Shown: positions 24,360 through 37,037, numbered from the stretch's first letter. The stretch is DNA of 64,000 nt from Symbiodinium natans (GCA_905221605.1 CAJNDS010002199.1:62001-126000), one strand, 5' to 3'. The notes: generated by a model not told the origin, from the sequence alone. A program made the numbers and translations.

Positions 24360-24890
24360 CGTGGACCAGACTGTGGAACCCTGCCCCGGTCGACCCCCGC
24401 GATTATAGCACAACTCTCTACGACCTCAAGGAGTACATGGAGATCCTCACCAACATCTCCACATCAACCTCTTCGACTTCCAGCTCGTCCACGTCAACTT
24501 CATCAACGCCAACTTCGGCCACATCTACGTCAACCAGCAGCAGCGTTTAGGGTATAGGGTTTTGGGTTTGGGGTTTAGGGTTTTAGGGTTTGCATCCTCG
24601 ACTCCGACGTCATAGAGCACCAGCTCATCCAGCTAGACGTCGTCGACTTCTACGTCCACAAGTTGCACCAGCACCAGCACGTCGAGTGACCCTCAACCCT
24701 CCACCCCAACCCCGAAACCCCTTTCCAATAGCAGTTCGACATCTACGGCTAGATGTCGTCAACTTCTACGTCCACAAGCTGCACCAGCACCAGCACGTCG
24801 AGTGACCCTAAACCCTCTTCCCCGACCCCGAAAACCCTTTCCAATAGCAGTACGACATCCACGACGTTGCAACCAGAGCTTGCAGAATAT
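24360..24890 (+). pseudogene. Paralogous exon-like block: VDPRDYSTTLYD segment, Ser/Thr run, telomere-like tracts
   Basis: VDPRDYSTTLYDLKEYMEIL (about 24389-24448) runs in frame into a Ser/Thr run (to about 24545). A degenerate TTTAGGG tract follows (about 24546-24593), then further Ser/Thr codons with an in-frame TAG, then gtgaccctcaaccc...ccaatag (about 24687-24730). A second, similar tract occurs at about 24802-24846. The parts match the blocks at 21990, 26080 and 27320 in order, so this is an old duplicate. It is not intact. Confidence 0.4.
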
Positions 24891-25011
24891 CATGTTGCCT
24901 GGCAGCTTGCAGTCACTGAACCAGGGAAGGGATCTCAGCCAAAGCATGAACGCGCAGACATCAGACGCACGTCAGGAAGATCTTCAACGAGGACAACTTC
25001 CCCCTCACTGA
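24862..25011 (+). pseudogene. Decayed FNIP repeat
   Basis: NQSLQNIMLPGSLQSLNQGRD fits one FNIP unit (NQSL...LPxSLQSL) followed by divergent sequence. The frame closes at 25011. Confidence 0.35.
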
Positions 25012-25661
25012 GAACATCAGCAACCTCGCCAAGTCCCGGAACAACCCTCTTCCTCCACACCATCGACGGCAACTTCCCAGGTGACGGAGATGTTCATGTG
25101 CATCCCCGGCATGCTCAAAAAAGTCGTTGCACCTTTGCTTCAGAGCCACGCCAGGGCCTCTCCAGTGCAATCCCAACCTCCTGCCCCAACCTCCTGTTGA
25201 CCAACACCAAGTGGACGCCTTCGTCACACACCGCGCCAGAAGTCGCAGCAGAACCTCCTACGAGCCCAGCCCAGCATTCCCCAGGAGCTCCAGATCTACG
25301 CGACACATGCACCTTTCCCGGTCACCCCACCGCCCTGTCCCCAACACCCCCACTACGACGAGCAGAACCCGCCGACCACATGAGGAGGACATCAACGTGA
25401 TCAGCGCCATCCCAGCAACCAGTACCATTTTAACTCGTTGGTCAATTTGTTTTCACCAAAAACGATTCCTGCTCTATTTCACCTACCTCCGACGCTTGGC
25501 TTGGAGTGAGCAAAAGAATGGAGACCAAGTGCGAGCCCAGTTCCTTCACGCATCATGATAAGCTTCATTCATCTACCCTAAACCCCAAGACCCATGCCAC
25601 CGACGAGGCAGGACCACGAGTATCGGCGCCAACCTAACACCCGCAATATCCCGAACCCAAC

Positions 25662-26012
25662 ATGTGGAGCCACGTACTGGACTTCCTGACCGGTCCCTTC
25701 CACGTGATCTTCATGGATGAACACGAACTAGACATGGAGCACCTACGTAGAAAACCACGCCACGTCATGGAACCCTTCTACAAAAGGTACAACTACATCG
25801 ATGACACGTACCACATGGTGCCATCATACTACACGGAGAAGTTCGCCGTCCACGGGGTCCTGGACCCATCATACTTCAAGGAGTATGAAGGATGGTACAT
25901 CAATGTCAACAACGCCATCACCTACACGGCACTGAGACAAACGACGCCGCCCGACAGCTTCAAGGACATGTACATCTCCACCAGTACCAGAGCTTGGAAA
26001 ATGTGGCCTTGA
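25662..26012 (+). CDS. Hypothetical protein fragment, 116 aa
   Basis: ATG at 25662 opens a frame rich in Tyr, His, Asp and Phe (MWSHVLDFLTG ... FKEYEGWYINVNNAITYT). Codons show strong third-position C, unlike flanking DNA, which argues for coding history. Near its end the frame drifts into a sequence that in another phase reads NQSLENVAL, an FNIP remnant, so the stop at 26010 may reflect a splice site or decay. I do not recognise the fold. It may be the exon preceding the FNIP/Ser-Thr block at 26050-26370. Confidence 0.35.
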   Translation: MWSHVLDFLTGPFHVIFMDEHELDMEHLRRKPRHVMEPFYKRYNYIDDTYHMVPSYYTEKFAVHGVLDPSYFKEYEGWYINVNNAITYTALRQTTPPDSFKDMYISTSTRAWKMWP

Positions 26013-26049
26013 CCAGAAGCTCGCAGTCTTTGCCACAGTACTTCGAGGC

Positions 26050-26480
26050 GGGCAACAACACGACGATTTCAACCAAAGCTTGAAGAAATTTACCTTGCCT
26101 ACCACCTTGCGGTCCCTGAGCTTGACATCCACTACATCAACCTCTTCGACTTCCAGTTCGTCCACGTCAACTTCATCAACGCCAACTTCGGCCACATCTA
26201 CGTCATCCAGCAGCAGGGTTTAGGGTTTAGGGTTTAGGGTTTAAGGTTTGCATCTTCGACTTCGACGTCCTCGAGCACCAGCTCATCCAGCGAGACGTTG
26301 TCAACTTCTACGTCCACAAGCAGCACCGGCACCAGCACGTCGAGCGCCTGGAGCACCTAAAACGAGCAGCACGACTACGCCATCTGTGACCCTAAACCCT
26401 AAACCCTAACCCCGAAACCCCGTTCCAGCAGCAGTACGACATCCACGACGTCGTCAACTTCTAAACCCGCGGTCCCAGAG
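26050..26480 (+). pseudogene. FNIP unit followed by Ser/Thr run, with telomere-like tracts
   Basis: FNQSLKKFTLPTTLRSLSLT continues in frame into a Ser/Thr run up to about 26212. A TTTAGGG tract (about 26216-26250) follows, then more Ser/Thr codons to a stop near 26360, with GAG where paralogues have TAG. Near 26388-26425 gtgaccctaaaccctaaacc...ccgttccag has the form of a GT-AG intron. This copy keeps an uninterrupted caccggcaccagcacgtc where copies A and B carry a ccctaaa-type insert. Confidence 0.4.
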
Positions 26481-26780
26481 CTTCAGACACGATTTCCTCC
26501 AGAGCTTGGACAATGTGGGGATACTCGGCAACTAGCACACCATGAGCTTGGACAATGTGGCTCCAACCAGAGCTTGGAAAATGTGGCCTTGCCCAGAAGC
26601 TCGCAGTCTTTGCCACAGTACTTCGAGGCGGGCAACAACACGACGACCCCATTCCCCAACCCTCCCCATCCTCCACGACTTGGATTGAGTGCACCAGCAA
26701 GCGCCATAACCCCTTCCCCGCTGCATCCCCATCCTCCAACCCCCGAAGACGAGCTGGATCAACCCTCGCCCCGAAAGGGG

Positions 26781-27768
26781 TGTGTGTGGCACACCGCTGT
26801 ACATGCGGGTTCGTGAACAAGCAGGAACATTTTTGAGCACATCAACAAGTTGTCGTTTGAAAACCAGCAGGGGGCCGAGGAGAGTGTGGACTGGGGTGTG
26901 GGGGTCCTCGGCCAACGAAGACGCCCCCACGCCCCACCCACACTCTGTGTAAACGTACCTGCGCTTCAACATTTCTTTTCGTTGTGCATGATGCATGGGT
27001 GAACACTTTGGGTGAACAGTTTTGGTGACAACGCAGCTTTTCCAACATGATTCTGCATGAAGCATGGATGAATTCTTTGAGCTTGACATCATCGCAGCTC
27101 CAGACCTACGGTGCACGTACGCCAGTCCTGATCACCCCGCTGCAGCACCCCCAAGACCCCCTCCACTACAAGACCCCGGCATTCATGACATGTCACACCT
27201 TTGCAGCTGAAGACCCACCACCACCCACAGACCCCTCCAGCACCGGCTACCGCTACATGAACGGGATCATGCACGACATTGCCCACATCACTCAGATCCG
27301 AGCATGTCCAGCACGACCATGTCTTCCAGTAGCAGTACAACATCCACTACATCGACCTCTTCGACATCCAGTTCGTCCACGTTAACTTCATCAACGTCTA
27401 CTTCAGCCACATCTACGTTATCCAGCGGAGGGTTTAGGGTTTAGGGTTTAGGGTTTAAAACCTCGACCTCGACGTCATCGAGCACCAGCTCATCAAGCTA
27501 GACATCGTCGACTTCTACGTCCGCAAGCAGCACCGGCAAACCCTTGCCCTAAACCCTAAACCCCAAACCCTAACAGCACGTCGAGCGCCTCGAGTACCTT
27601 GAACGAGTTCAGCGTGTTCATTGCTTTGCTTAGGGTGATATATCATATAAAGCTTCATTCGTGACCCCTCTACCTCATCATCATGGACGTTCGCCTCGGC
27701 AGCTTGCTTGAGCATGTCCTTCTCCAGCAGATCTCCAACTACATGAATATGTGGAGCACTAAAACAAA

Positions 27769-27776
<8 letters not shown>
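26781..27776. repeat. Segmental duplication, copy B
   Basis: Near-identical to 21468-22450 with an extra 13 bp around 27010. Its right edge runs directly into a (GT)n microsatellite, whereas copy A has its microsatellite at the left edge. Confidence 0.95.
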
Positions 27777-28128
<352 letters not shown>

Positions 28129-29079
28129 GTCATTGTACAGTAGTCAGATTCATTCTCGCTTCAGGGCAGGCAGCCTCAGTCCTCAACCTCGCATCTCAAG
28201 CCCAAAGACGTAGGTCCTCAAACCCGTCGGCCAAACTGCAAACGGAAAAGCCGTGCATCCTGGAGGACCCCAGCACCCTGACTCCGTCCAGCGGCCTATT
28301 TCCCGGCCACGCTTGCCAAGGCGGAGCCCGAGGAAAATGGCAGGTGTGGTGAGCAGAAGCTGACGAAGGACCTAACAACGTTGAGGCGCAGTTTGCTTAA
28401 AGATTGTGGATCTAAACTATAGGTTGCTCACACCTTCAGCGTCCCTGAGCCCAAGTCCCCCGACCTTATGTGACAGCACGTGCATAGCTGCAGTGCCTCT
28501 GCATGGCGGGAGTCTTGCAAGCGCACGACCACCGAATTTACTGAAAAATGATATCGTTTGCAAGTCTAAACGGTCAGGGCATCTTCGAAGGTCGGTGCTT
28601 TGTGTACAGGCCATTTCTGGTTTTTGTGCGCGTAAATTTCATGCCAGGCCAGGACGACAGTGCTCGAAAGCACATGCACCGAAGCACCACATCTGAAACA
28701 ATGAGCCCAGGACCCCGAGATTCCTACAATCTCATAATGAGCCCAAACCCTACTAAATCAACTCCAAACTCGCTAAACCTCAAGCCCCAAACCCTATATA
28801 ATCCTACCTAAAGCCCTGGATCGCCAACGCCCGATGCGACGCGATTGTTTGGCGTGTACGTGAGACTAGCGTCAAGGCCCCTGCTAGACCACCAGAAGCA
28901 TCTCCATGGACGAACGTTTCCGCCCGCTTGCACAGTGTTGACATGTTGGCGAATCCTTGCAGCCGATAATGGTTGGTGCACTCATCCTGGGTCCCTGCCG
29001 GTAGTTGTGCGGCTTGGGCCTGAAGGGTGCTGTGTGAGAGGGACGGTGTTCGCAGGCCGCAGATCCCTGCTGGTCGACC

Positions 29080-29110
<31 letters not shown>

Positions 29111-32094
29111 CGAACGTTTCCAAGTCCACACAGCTTCACATGGACTTCCGCTGGGCTTTTGGGTTTTGGGGTTCTATTTAGGACTGGCGGCTGATGGCCG
29201 CCTAGGCGTTTTAGGATGTATGTCATTAAGGTCTTAAAGGACTTCAGGTTATTGGGTCCATGCGGATTCTGGGGTAGCACTCGGCCCGAAGCTCTTCTGG
29301 AACTATATAGAACCCCAAAACCCAAACCCAAGAATCCTTAAACACCCTAAGGGATTCTGGCTTAAGGTTTCAAGACTGAGGGTTCTGAGGGCCTTGTAGG
29401 GCCTATATACACTTAGAGAGGTACTGGTGCCTTACAAAGGGGGATGTATAGGACGGCCCCAAGTACGAATCACCTATCTAGAAACTGGCCTGCTGAGGTT
29501 AGGCTTAGTAGGCGGTTTGGGATCTGTGGGGCTTAGAGCTGTTAAACTGTTGGAGGGAGCCCCCAAGCCCCAAACTTTAAAAACCGTACACCCCAGCACC
29601 TTGCCGACCAGAGACTTTGGTCGCTCGTCTGCTTTGCCCGGGCCATCCTTCAGGCCAAAGCTTTAGGCTGGTTTCACGTTTTGGACTTGAGCTGTTGTTA
29701 GGGTTTAGGGTTGTTTGCTCGGTGTTGAAAGTAGTCTTGTTTAGGTTCTTTAAATGCGCATTTATGGTTTGGGGCTTGAGGAGCTGGAGGGTTTTAAGTG
29801 TTCTTGTGCTTCTAGAGTTTTAAGGGCTGTGTCTCTTGCGGGGTCTTCTTAGACTAAGCTAGGTTAAACAAAGAACACAAAAACAACTAGCGCATTTTTA
29901 GGGCTTGTGGCATAACTTAGTGCCTCTAATCCCAAAATCCGAACAGGGCACGGGGCCCGCTTTGCTTGACTTAAGGGAATCGGTCTTAGGGCATTGGGTT
30001 TGGGGTTTGGAGGTTATTTAGGGATATACAGGGTTGAGGGCATGAACATGATTAAGGGATGCAAAGAGTTTAGCTTCTTTAGTACTATTCAGGGACACGA
30101 AGGATTTGGGGCTTGAGGAATGTTGGATTGAAAGAACACAGCTGACAGCATCTTATCATCCAAAGAAAGTCTTTAAGACGAGCTCTTGGTGAACCCAGCT
30201 AAGCACCCCAATGACATGCTTGCAAAACTTTCGAGAGACGTTCTTTATGAGCCCTACCGTCAGAAGCCAACAGACCCTAAACTCCAAACCCGACGTGAGC
30301 CCTCAACCAGAATCTCTTCCTTACCAGCCCTGCTCTCTCAGAAAGCCCATTCCGCGCAAGGCGGGTGTATGTGGGTTTGGAACTGAGGGCTTAGGGCTTC
30401 TGGGGGCTCAGTGCTTCCAAGGGCTTAGGGCTTCCTGAGAGGTCAGGGTTTCAGGGCTCAGAGCAAGCGAACGATAAGCAAAGCCATGAAGTTGCACCCA
30501 CGCCCCGAAGATGAGGCCCAAAGAAGCGCCAAAGGCAGCATAGCCAGCACCTCCCACCTGACAAGCCGAAACCAGTTTAGATGCAAGATTTAGGGTTCAG
30601 GGTTTAAGACGTTCTTGGGATGCAAGCCCCAACCCTAAACTTGCTTATCTGCCGACTGAATGGAACTAACATGTCAGGTTCCAAGTTTTTAGCGGCATCA
30701 GGATGTATGAAAAGCGGTTGGGATGAGATTGCAGTGCCAGGGCCTTCACTCTGGAATTGCAACAGGATGGTAAGCTGCCCTAATCCCTGAATCCTACCTA
30801 GGATGTCAATTCCTGTTTACGGGTTCAGAGATCGCACCCCCACAACAAATACTCCAACACAAATCGCTTGCAGCCAAGCGAATCCCGAGGTTAAAATGGC
30901 TCCCCCAAGCCTACCCAAGCTCTAATGCCACGCTCTGACATGGCTTTGCGCAGGATGCTTGGCTAGGGATTAACAGGATTGGCTTGATGGTGCAATATTG
31001 ATGCTGACACACATGTGCATGTATACATATACATGCTTAGATGTTCGTCCACATCACTGTCCCCTTCGTCTATACAAAAATTGACCTACCCATATAAGAG
31101 GCTACAACAGTGTTTGACCAAACAACCATTGCACTTCCGTTTTGGGTACCTTATGTTTATGGCTGGCAAAAGAATTAGAAAGTACAGAAAGTTGATGCCG
31201 AGGGTCTGGGTAAACCCTCCAACCGACCTACAAAGGATCCAAACTCATATCATTAAGTCGAGCTGGGCATTCCGTCTTGGGCTCCATTTGCAGGCGTTCT
31301 ACTGTTGAGTGATGCTGAAGCATCTTGTGTACGACTCATACAGTAGGCCGAAGCGCGGCGCATAAACCGATAAACCAGACTTTTCAAATGCTGGCTGTGA
31401 GATGGGATCTGTTTGCCTTGTGCCTGCGTTGCGGAGATCCCGAACCAAGCTCTGCCAGTGTGCCGAACGCAGGTCACCGGTTTGTGGTCTAGGGTTGCTG
31501 TAACCATATATCCTTAGAAACCGAAATCTACCCAATCAATTCCTGCACCTTCTAAAGAGTATACACACATAGAGTCTGAGTCCTCTGAAGGCGCATCCTG
31601 GTGCATTTGCTACTCATGTCGCTGCAGCACAGCCGAGGCTTAAAAAATCAGTCGTCTGTTAGCTGGCGCACAGCTTAGGGACATCAGGCTTCTTTGGAGT
31701 ACCTGCCTAGAAAACTTTTCTATATAAGATGACACTCCCCCCCCAAAAAAAAAAAGAAAGCAAACCTTAAGAACCTTTGAGCCAAGGGAAGGCATGGCTG
31801 GCCTTGAACTCCGAGAGCAAGCGTCGCGCATTTGCAAGGATGGCCATGGGTTTTATAGCTTTTCAGCCCTAGGCTTATAGGAACTTGAGTTGAGGGTTGT
31901 AGGTTGCAAGGTGCAAGGTGTTCTGGGGCTAGCTGAAGGAGTTGAAGGCTTACTGCTTTAGGGCAGAAGGGTTTCAGGGTCTTGGGTTTGGGTTTGTTTC
32001 GGGTTTATAAGGTTGTGTATGGAGGTGTGTTCGGATTCAATTGAGTATCGAGACTTCAGCACTCGTTCGGGCAACAACATGCCGCCATGTCAGA
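28129..32094. other. About 4 kb without a recognisable gene
   Basis: Frames of up to 175 codons (for example 28804-29331 minus) show no recognisable motif. A (CCAT)n tetranucleotide run lies at about 29080-29105. Degenerate TTTAGGG-like pieces are scattered through it (29700, 30590). A C9-A12 homopolymer junction is at 31737-31754. Confidence 0.5.
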
Positions 32095-34640
32095 CAGCCG
32101 CCACGCTTGCTTATCCTCAACCTGAATGGGGGCCAGGTCCTTATCCTCGACCAGAACCGCCACGATTGCTTATCCTCAACCTGAATGGGGCCCAGGTGCT
32201 TATCCTCAACCTGAACGGGGTGCAGCCGCCACACTTGCTTATCCTCAACCTGTGGGGGCCAGGTCCTTATCCTCGACCAGAATGGGGTGCAGCCGCCACG
32301 CTTGCTTATTCTCAATCTTTCACGTCTGCGCCAGGTGCCTATCCTCAACCTGAATGGGGTGCAGCCGCCACGATTGCTTATCCTCAACGCCAGGTGCCTG
32401 TCCTCAACCTGAATGGGGTGCAGCCGCCATGCTTGCTTATTCTCAACCTGAATGGGGGCCATGGGGGCCAGGTGCCTATCCTCAACCTGAATGGGGTGCA
32501 GCCGCCACGCTTGCTTATCCTCAACCTGAATGGGGCCCAGGGGCTTATCCTCAACCTGAACGGGGTGCAGCCGCCACGCTTGCTTATCCTCAACCTGAAT
32601 GGGGGCCATGGGGGCCAGGTGCTTGTCCTCAACCTGAACGGGGTGCAGCCGCCACGCTTGCTTATCCTCAACCTGAATGGGGGCCATGGGGGCCAGGTGC
32701 TTGTCCTCAACCTGAATGGGGTGCAGCCGCCACGATTGCTTATCCTCAACCTGAATGGGGCCCAGGTGCTTATCCTCAACCTGAACGGGGTGCAGCCGCC
32801 ACGCTTGCTTATCCTCAACCTGAATGGGGGCCATGGGGGCCAGGTGTTTGTCCTCAACCTGAATGGGGTGCAGCCGCCACGGCTTATCCTCAACCTGAAT
32901 GGGGCCCAGGTGCTTATCCTCAACCTGAACGGGGTGCAGCCGCCACGCTTGCTTATCCTCAACCTGAATGGGGGCCATGGGGGCCAGGTGCTTGTCCTCA
33001 ACCTGAATGGGGTGCAGCCGCCACGCTTGCTTATCCTCAACCTGAATGGGGGCCAGCTCCTTATCCTCGACCAGAATGGGGTGCAGCCGCCACGCTTGCT
33101 TATTCTCAATCTTTCACGTCTGCGCCAGGTGCCTATCCTCAACGTGAATGGGGTGCAGCCGCCACGATTGCTTATCCTCAACGCCAGGTGCCTGTCCTCA
33201 ACCTGAATGGGGTGCAGCCGCCACGCTTGCTTATTCTCAACCTGAATGGGGGCCATGGGGGCCAGGTGCCTATCCTCAACCTGAATGGGGTGCAGCCGCC
33301 ACGCTTGCTTATCCTCAACCTGAATGGGGCCCAGGGGCTTATCCTCAACCTGAACGGGGTGCAGCCGCCACGATTGCTTATCCTCAACCTGAATGGGGCC
33401 CAGGTGCTTATCCTCAACCTGAACGGGGTGCAGCCGCCACGCTTGCTTATCCTCAACCTGAATGGGGGCCATGGGGGCCAGGTGCTTGTCCTCAACCTGA
33501 ATGGGGTGCAGCCGCCACGATTGCTTATCCTCAACCTGAATGGGGCCCAGGTGCTTATCTTCAACCTGAACGGGGTGCAGCCGCCACGCTTGCTTATCCT
33601 CAACCTGAATGGGGGCCATGGGGGCCAGGTGCTTGTCCTCAACCTGAATGGGGTGCAGCCGCCACGATTGCTTATCCTCAACCTGAATGCGGCCCAGGTA
33701 GGTGCTTATCCTCAACCTGAACGGGGTGCAGCCGCCACGCTTGCTTATCCTCAACCTGAGTGGGGGCCATGGGGGCCAGGTGCTTGTCCTCAACCTGAAT
33801 GGGGTGCAGCCGCCACGATTGCTTATCCTCAACCTGAATGGGGCCCAGGTGCTTATCCACGGGGTGCAGCCGCCACGCTTGCTTATCCTCAACCTGAATG
33901 GGGGCCATGGGGGCCAGGTGCTTGTCCTCAACCTGAATGGGGTGCAGCCGCCACGATTGCTTATCCTCAACCTGCATGCGGCCCAGGTGCTTATTCTCAA
34001 CCTGAACGGGGTGCAGCCGCCACGCTTGCTTATCCTTAACCTGAATGGGGGCCATGGGGGCCAGGTGCTTGTCCTCAACCTGAATGGGGTGCAGCACGAT
34101 TGCTTATCCTCAACCTGCATGCGGCCCAGGTGCTTATCCTCAACCTGAACGGGGTGCCACGCTTGCTTATCCTCAACCTGAATGGGGGCCATGGGGGCCA
34201 GGTGCTTGTCCTCAACCTGAATCGGGTGCAGCCGCCACGATTGCTTATCCTCAACCTGAATGGGGCCCAGGTGCCATCCTCAACCTGAACGGGGTGCAGC
34301 CGCCACGCTTGCTTATCCTCAACCTGAATGGGGGCCATGGGGGCCAGGTGCTTGTCCTCAACCTGAATGGGGTGCAGCCGCCACCTTTTCCCAACGCCCA
34401 CCCCCCCCCCCCACAACCCCCGCACCCCGCCCAATTCCGCTCAGGCAGGAGGGCCAGATGCTTCTCATAGACCTGACCGGGGTACAGCCGCCACGTTTGC
34501 GCAACCTCACGGCCCCCCCCCCCCCTGCCAGTTCCACTAAGTCAGGTGCTTATCCCCAACCTGAGCAACCTGAGTGGGGTGCAGCTGCCACGTTTTGTTA
34601 TCCTCAACCTGCATGCGGGCCATGGGCTGTTGTCTGCGTT
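32095..34640 (+). repeat. PQPEWG modular repeat block 1
   Basis: Three modules alternate: YPQPEWGAAATxA (39 bp), YPQPEWGPWGPGA (39 bp) and YPQPEWGPGA (30 bp). All six frames are largely open, so the long frames on both strands are not independent evidence of genes. Small indels throw the PQPEWG phase between frames, so no single frame covers the block. A larger unit containing ctcaatctttcacgtctgcg recurs at 32311 and 33104. The block ends with a C-rich decayed part (34400-34530) and a last PEWGAAATFCYPQPACGPW stretch. Confidence 0.85.
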
Positions 34641-34895
34641 TTAGGTTGCGTAATCGTTTTTCATGGCAGAGCAAGGGCGAGCATTCAGCATGTTTGTTCT
34701 CCCGCCGACATAGAACACCAAGTGAAGCATAGCACGATGCACATGTTCGCGTAAGGATCACTGATGATCATATGCAGAATCAACAGCAACTCATCCTGCT
34801 TACGAGAGAACACATGAACAAGGGTAAACGTTAGTGAGGCTTCGTCATGATTGAATTACAACGGTCCTACTTTTGGTACACGGTGCTTTAGGCAG

Positions 34896-35429
34896 ATGAC
34901 ATCGTTGATCACAGAATGGGAAGGCGCTGAAGTGTACTGGCCTGGTCGCCTTTGCACCAAAGTCGACTTTGCCATGTTTGAGGATGCGGCTTTGGGCTTG
35001 CCTCCGGAAAATTGGGTCAAAGGCCGCGTGCGGCCCAACCTGGGAAATCGCATTGATTTGGGCCCATACATCTTGCAACAGCCTGGGAATGCTGATGACG
35101 ATGATTGGGTCTTTGTTGGCAAACTTGATCAAGCGATGTGGGCAATGCGCATCAACTCTTGCGCAGGCAGAAACCCATATGTGCTAGTTTTGAGGAAAAT
35201 GCAGCCAGGAGATTTGGTGCGGACCTGCGATCTCGAGCCAGACTGCACGGCCTCGGGTGAGGTGATCGCCGAGGATCACAAGTTTGAAGACAGGTCGGCA
35301 ACCGCGGAAGATGTGTTGGGGCCCCCAACGAAGCGACTCCGCAAGAAAACGGACCCTGCCAATGTGAAGTTGCATCGCGTGCTGTCGCATTCAGCCTTGC
35401 GTGAGCACGTTTGCTTATCCTCAACCTGA
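34896..35429 (+). CDS. Hypothetical protein or exon between PQPEWG blocks
   Basis: ATG at 34896 directly follows tgctttaggcag, which looks like a splice acceptor. The frame reads MTSLITEWEGAEVYWPGRL, then a well-mixed globular-looking sequence with an acidic DDDD turn and a lysine/arginine cluster (KRLRKK) near residue 148. It closes inside the next PQPEWG block, where a +1 phase reads STFAYPQPEWEG. It may therefore be an exon of the same gene as the repeats, joined by splicing. The open frame also extends upstream to 34851 without an ATG. I recognise no family. Confidence 0.4.
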   Translation: MTSLITEWEGAEVYWPGRLCTKVDFAMFEDAALGLPPENWVKGRVRPNLGNRIDLGPYILQQPGNADDDDWVFVGKLDQAMWAMRINSCAGRNPYVLVLRKMQPGDLVRTCDLEPDCTASGEVIAEDHKFEDRSATAEDVLGPPTKRLRKKTDPANVKLHRVLSHSALREHVCLSST

Positions 35430-36426
35430 ATGGGAGGGCACCTGTGTGGGCGGCAGGTGCCTATCCTCAACCTGTTTGGGGTGCAGCCGCCACGCTTACG
35501 GATCCCAGTGCCACGTCTGCTTGTCCACCTGTGTGGGTGCCAGGTACCTATCCTCAACCGGAATGGGGCGCAGCCGCCACGTTTACGGATCCCAGCGCCG
35601 CGTCTGCTTATCCACCTGTGTGGGCGCCAGGTGCTTATCCTCAACCGGAATGAGGCGCAGCCGTGCCTGACTGGGGGGCAGGTGTCCCCAACCTGTATGA
35701 GGTGCAGCCGCTATGCTTGCTTATCCTAACCTGAGTGGGGGCCAGGTGAGGCGCAGCCGCCACGTTTGCTTATCCCCAACCTGAATGGGGGCCAGGTCCT
35801 TATCCTCAGAATGAGGCGCAGCCGCCACGTTTGCTTATCCCCAACCTGAATGGGGGCCAGGTCCTTATCCTCAACCAGAATGGGGCGCAGCCGCCACGTT
35901 TGCTTATCCCCAGCCTGAATGGGGGCCAGGTCCTTATCCTCAACCAGAATGAGGCGCAGCCGCCACGTTTGCTTATCCTCAACCTGAATGGGGGCCAGGT
36001 CCTTATATCCTCAATCAGAAAGGTGTGCAGCCGCCACGTTCGGCCGCCACGTTTGTCCCAGGTGCTTATCCTCAACCTGAATGAGGTGCAGCCGCCGCGC
36101 TTGCTTATCCTCAACCTGAATGGGGGCCATGGGGGCCAGGTGCTTGTCCTCAACCTGAATGGGGTGCAGCCGCCACGATTGCTTATTCTCAACCTGAATG
36201 GGGCCCAGGTGCTTATCCTCAACCTGAACGGGGTGCAGCCGCCACAATAGCTTATCCTCAACCTGTCACGTCTGCGCCAGGTGCCTATCCTCAACCTGAA
36301 TAGGGTGCAGCCGCCACGCTTGCTTATCCTCAACCTGAATGGGCTCAGCTGCTTATCCTCAACCTGAATGGGGTGCAGCCGCCACGCTTGCTTATCCTCA
36401 ACCTGAATGGGGGCCATGGGGGCTAG
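35404..36426 (+). repeat. PQPEWG modular repeat block 2 (more diverged)
   Basis: The modules are the same as in block 1 but older, including WGAAATFTDPSAASAYPPVWAPGA variants. At 35760-36000 differences such as CCT/CCC, CCT/CCA and GGT/GGC are silent in the YPQPEWG frame and amino-acid-changing in the alternative LILNLNG frame. Stops and indels interrupt it (TGA at about 35653 and 35950). Homology ends after gggggccatgggggct. Confidence 0.75.
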
Positions 36427-36780
36427 ACTTTCAAAATTTTAATTCTAGAGGTTTGGGTCCGATATGCAAAGATCCCCAGACCTTCAAAATTTGAAATGTA
36501 GAGGATGTATTCAGATATCCAGAATTTACCAAATCCTTCAAAATTTGAATTCCGAAAGTTCCAGAGATTTTGAATCGATATCCAAAGATCCCCAGACCTT
36601 CAAAATTTGAATCCTGGAGGAATGCTGGAGATTTTGATTAATTATCCAGAAATCCCCAGATCTTCCAAATCTGAAATCTAGAGTTTTGGGATCCATATCC
36701 AAAGATTCCCAGACTTTCAAAATTTTAATTCTAGAGGTTTGGGCCGATACAGACCTTCAACATTTGAATTCTGGCGCAAG
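36427..36780. repeat. About 55-60-bp AT-rich tandem repeats, six to seven copies
   Basis: Units start cttcaaaatttgaat and end atccaaagatccccagac. They are degenerate, with starts near 36427, 36481, 36536, 36598, 36660, 36713 and 36753. Confidence 0.75.
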
Positions 36781-36845
36781 CCCCCTCACCCCAGGCCCCC
36801 CATCCCCCCCAAGCCCAACCAACAAAAATAGAAAATATTTAAAGG

Positions 36846-36935
36846 CAAAAAACAAAACCCGGCAAAACCCCCCAAAACCCCCCAAAACCCCCCAAAACCC
36901 CCCAAAACCCCCCAAAACCCGACAAAACCCCGGAC
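36846..36935. repeat. CAAAACCCCC tandem repeat
   Basis: About eight copies of a ten-base CAAAACCCCC unit just before a telomeric tract. Confidence 0.85.
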
Positions 36936-36960
36936 ACAAACCCTATACAATTTCTATAAA

Positions 36961-37037
36961 CTCTAAACCCTAAACCCTAAACCCTAAACCCTAAACCCTA
37001 AACCCTAAACCCTAAACCCTAAACCCTAAACCCTAAA
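36961..37037. repeat. Interstitial telomeric repeat (CCCTAAA)n
   Basis: About ten perfect heptamers. No retrotransposon is attached to this tract. Confidence 0.97.

Noticed and set aside
28804-29331. 175-aa minus-strand gene
   Set aside because: No motif, crosses a CCAT microsatellite, and codon use is like the surroundings.
32037-34192. Minus-strand proteins of 313 and 602 aa with IQVEDKQAWRLHP-type repeats
   Set aside because: Shadow of the PQPEWG repeats; the substitution pattern favours the plus-strand YPQPEWG frame.
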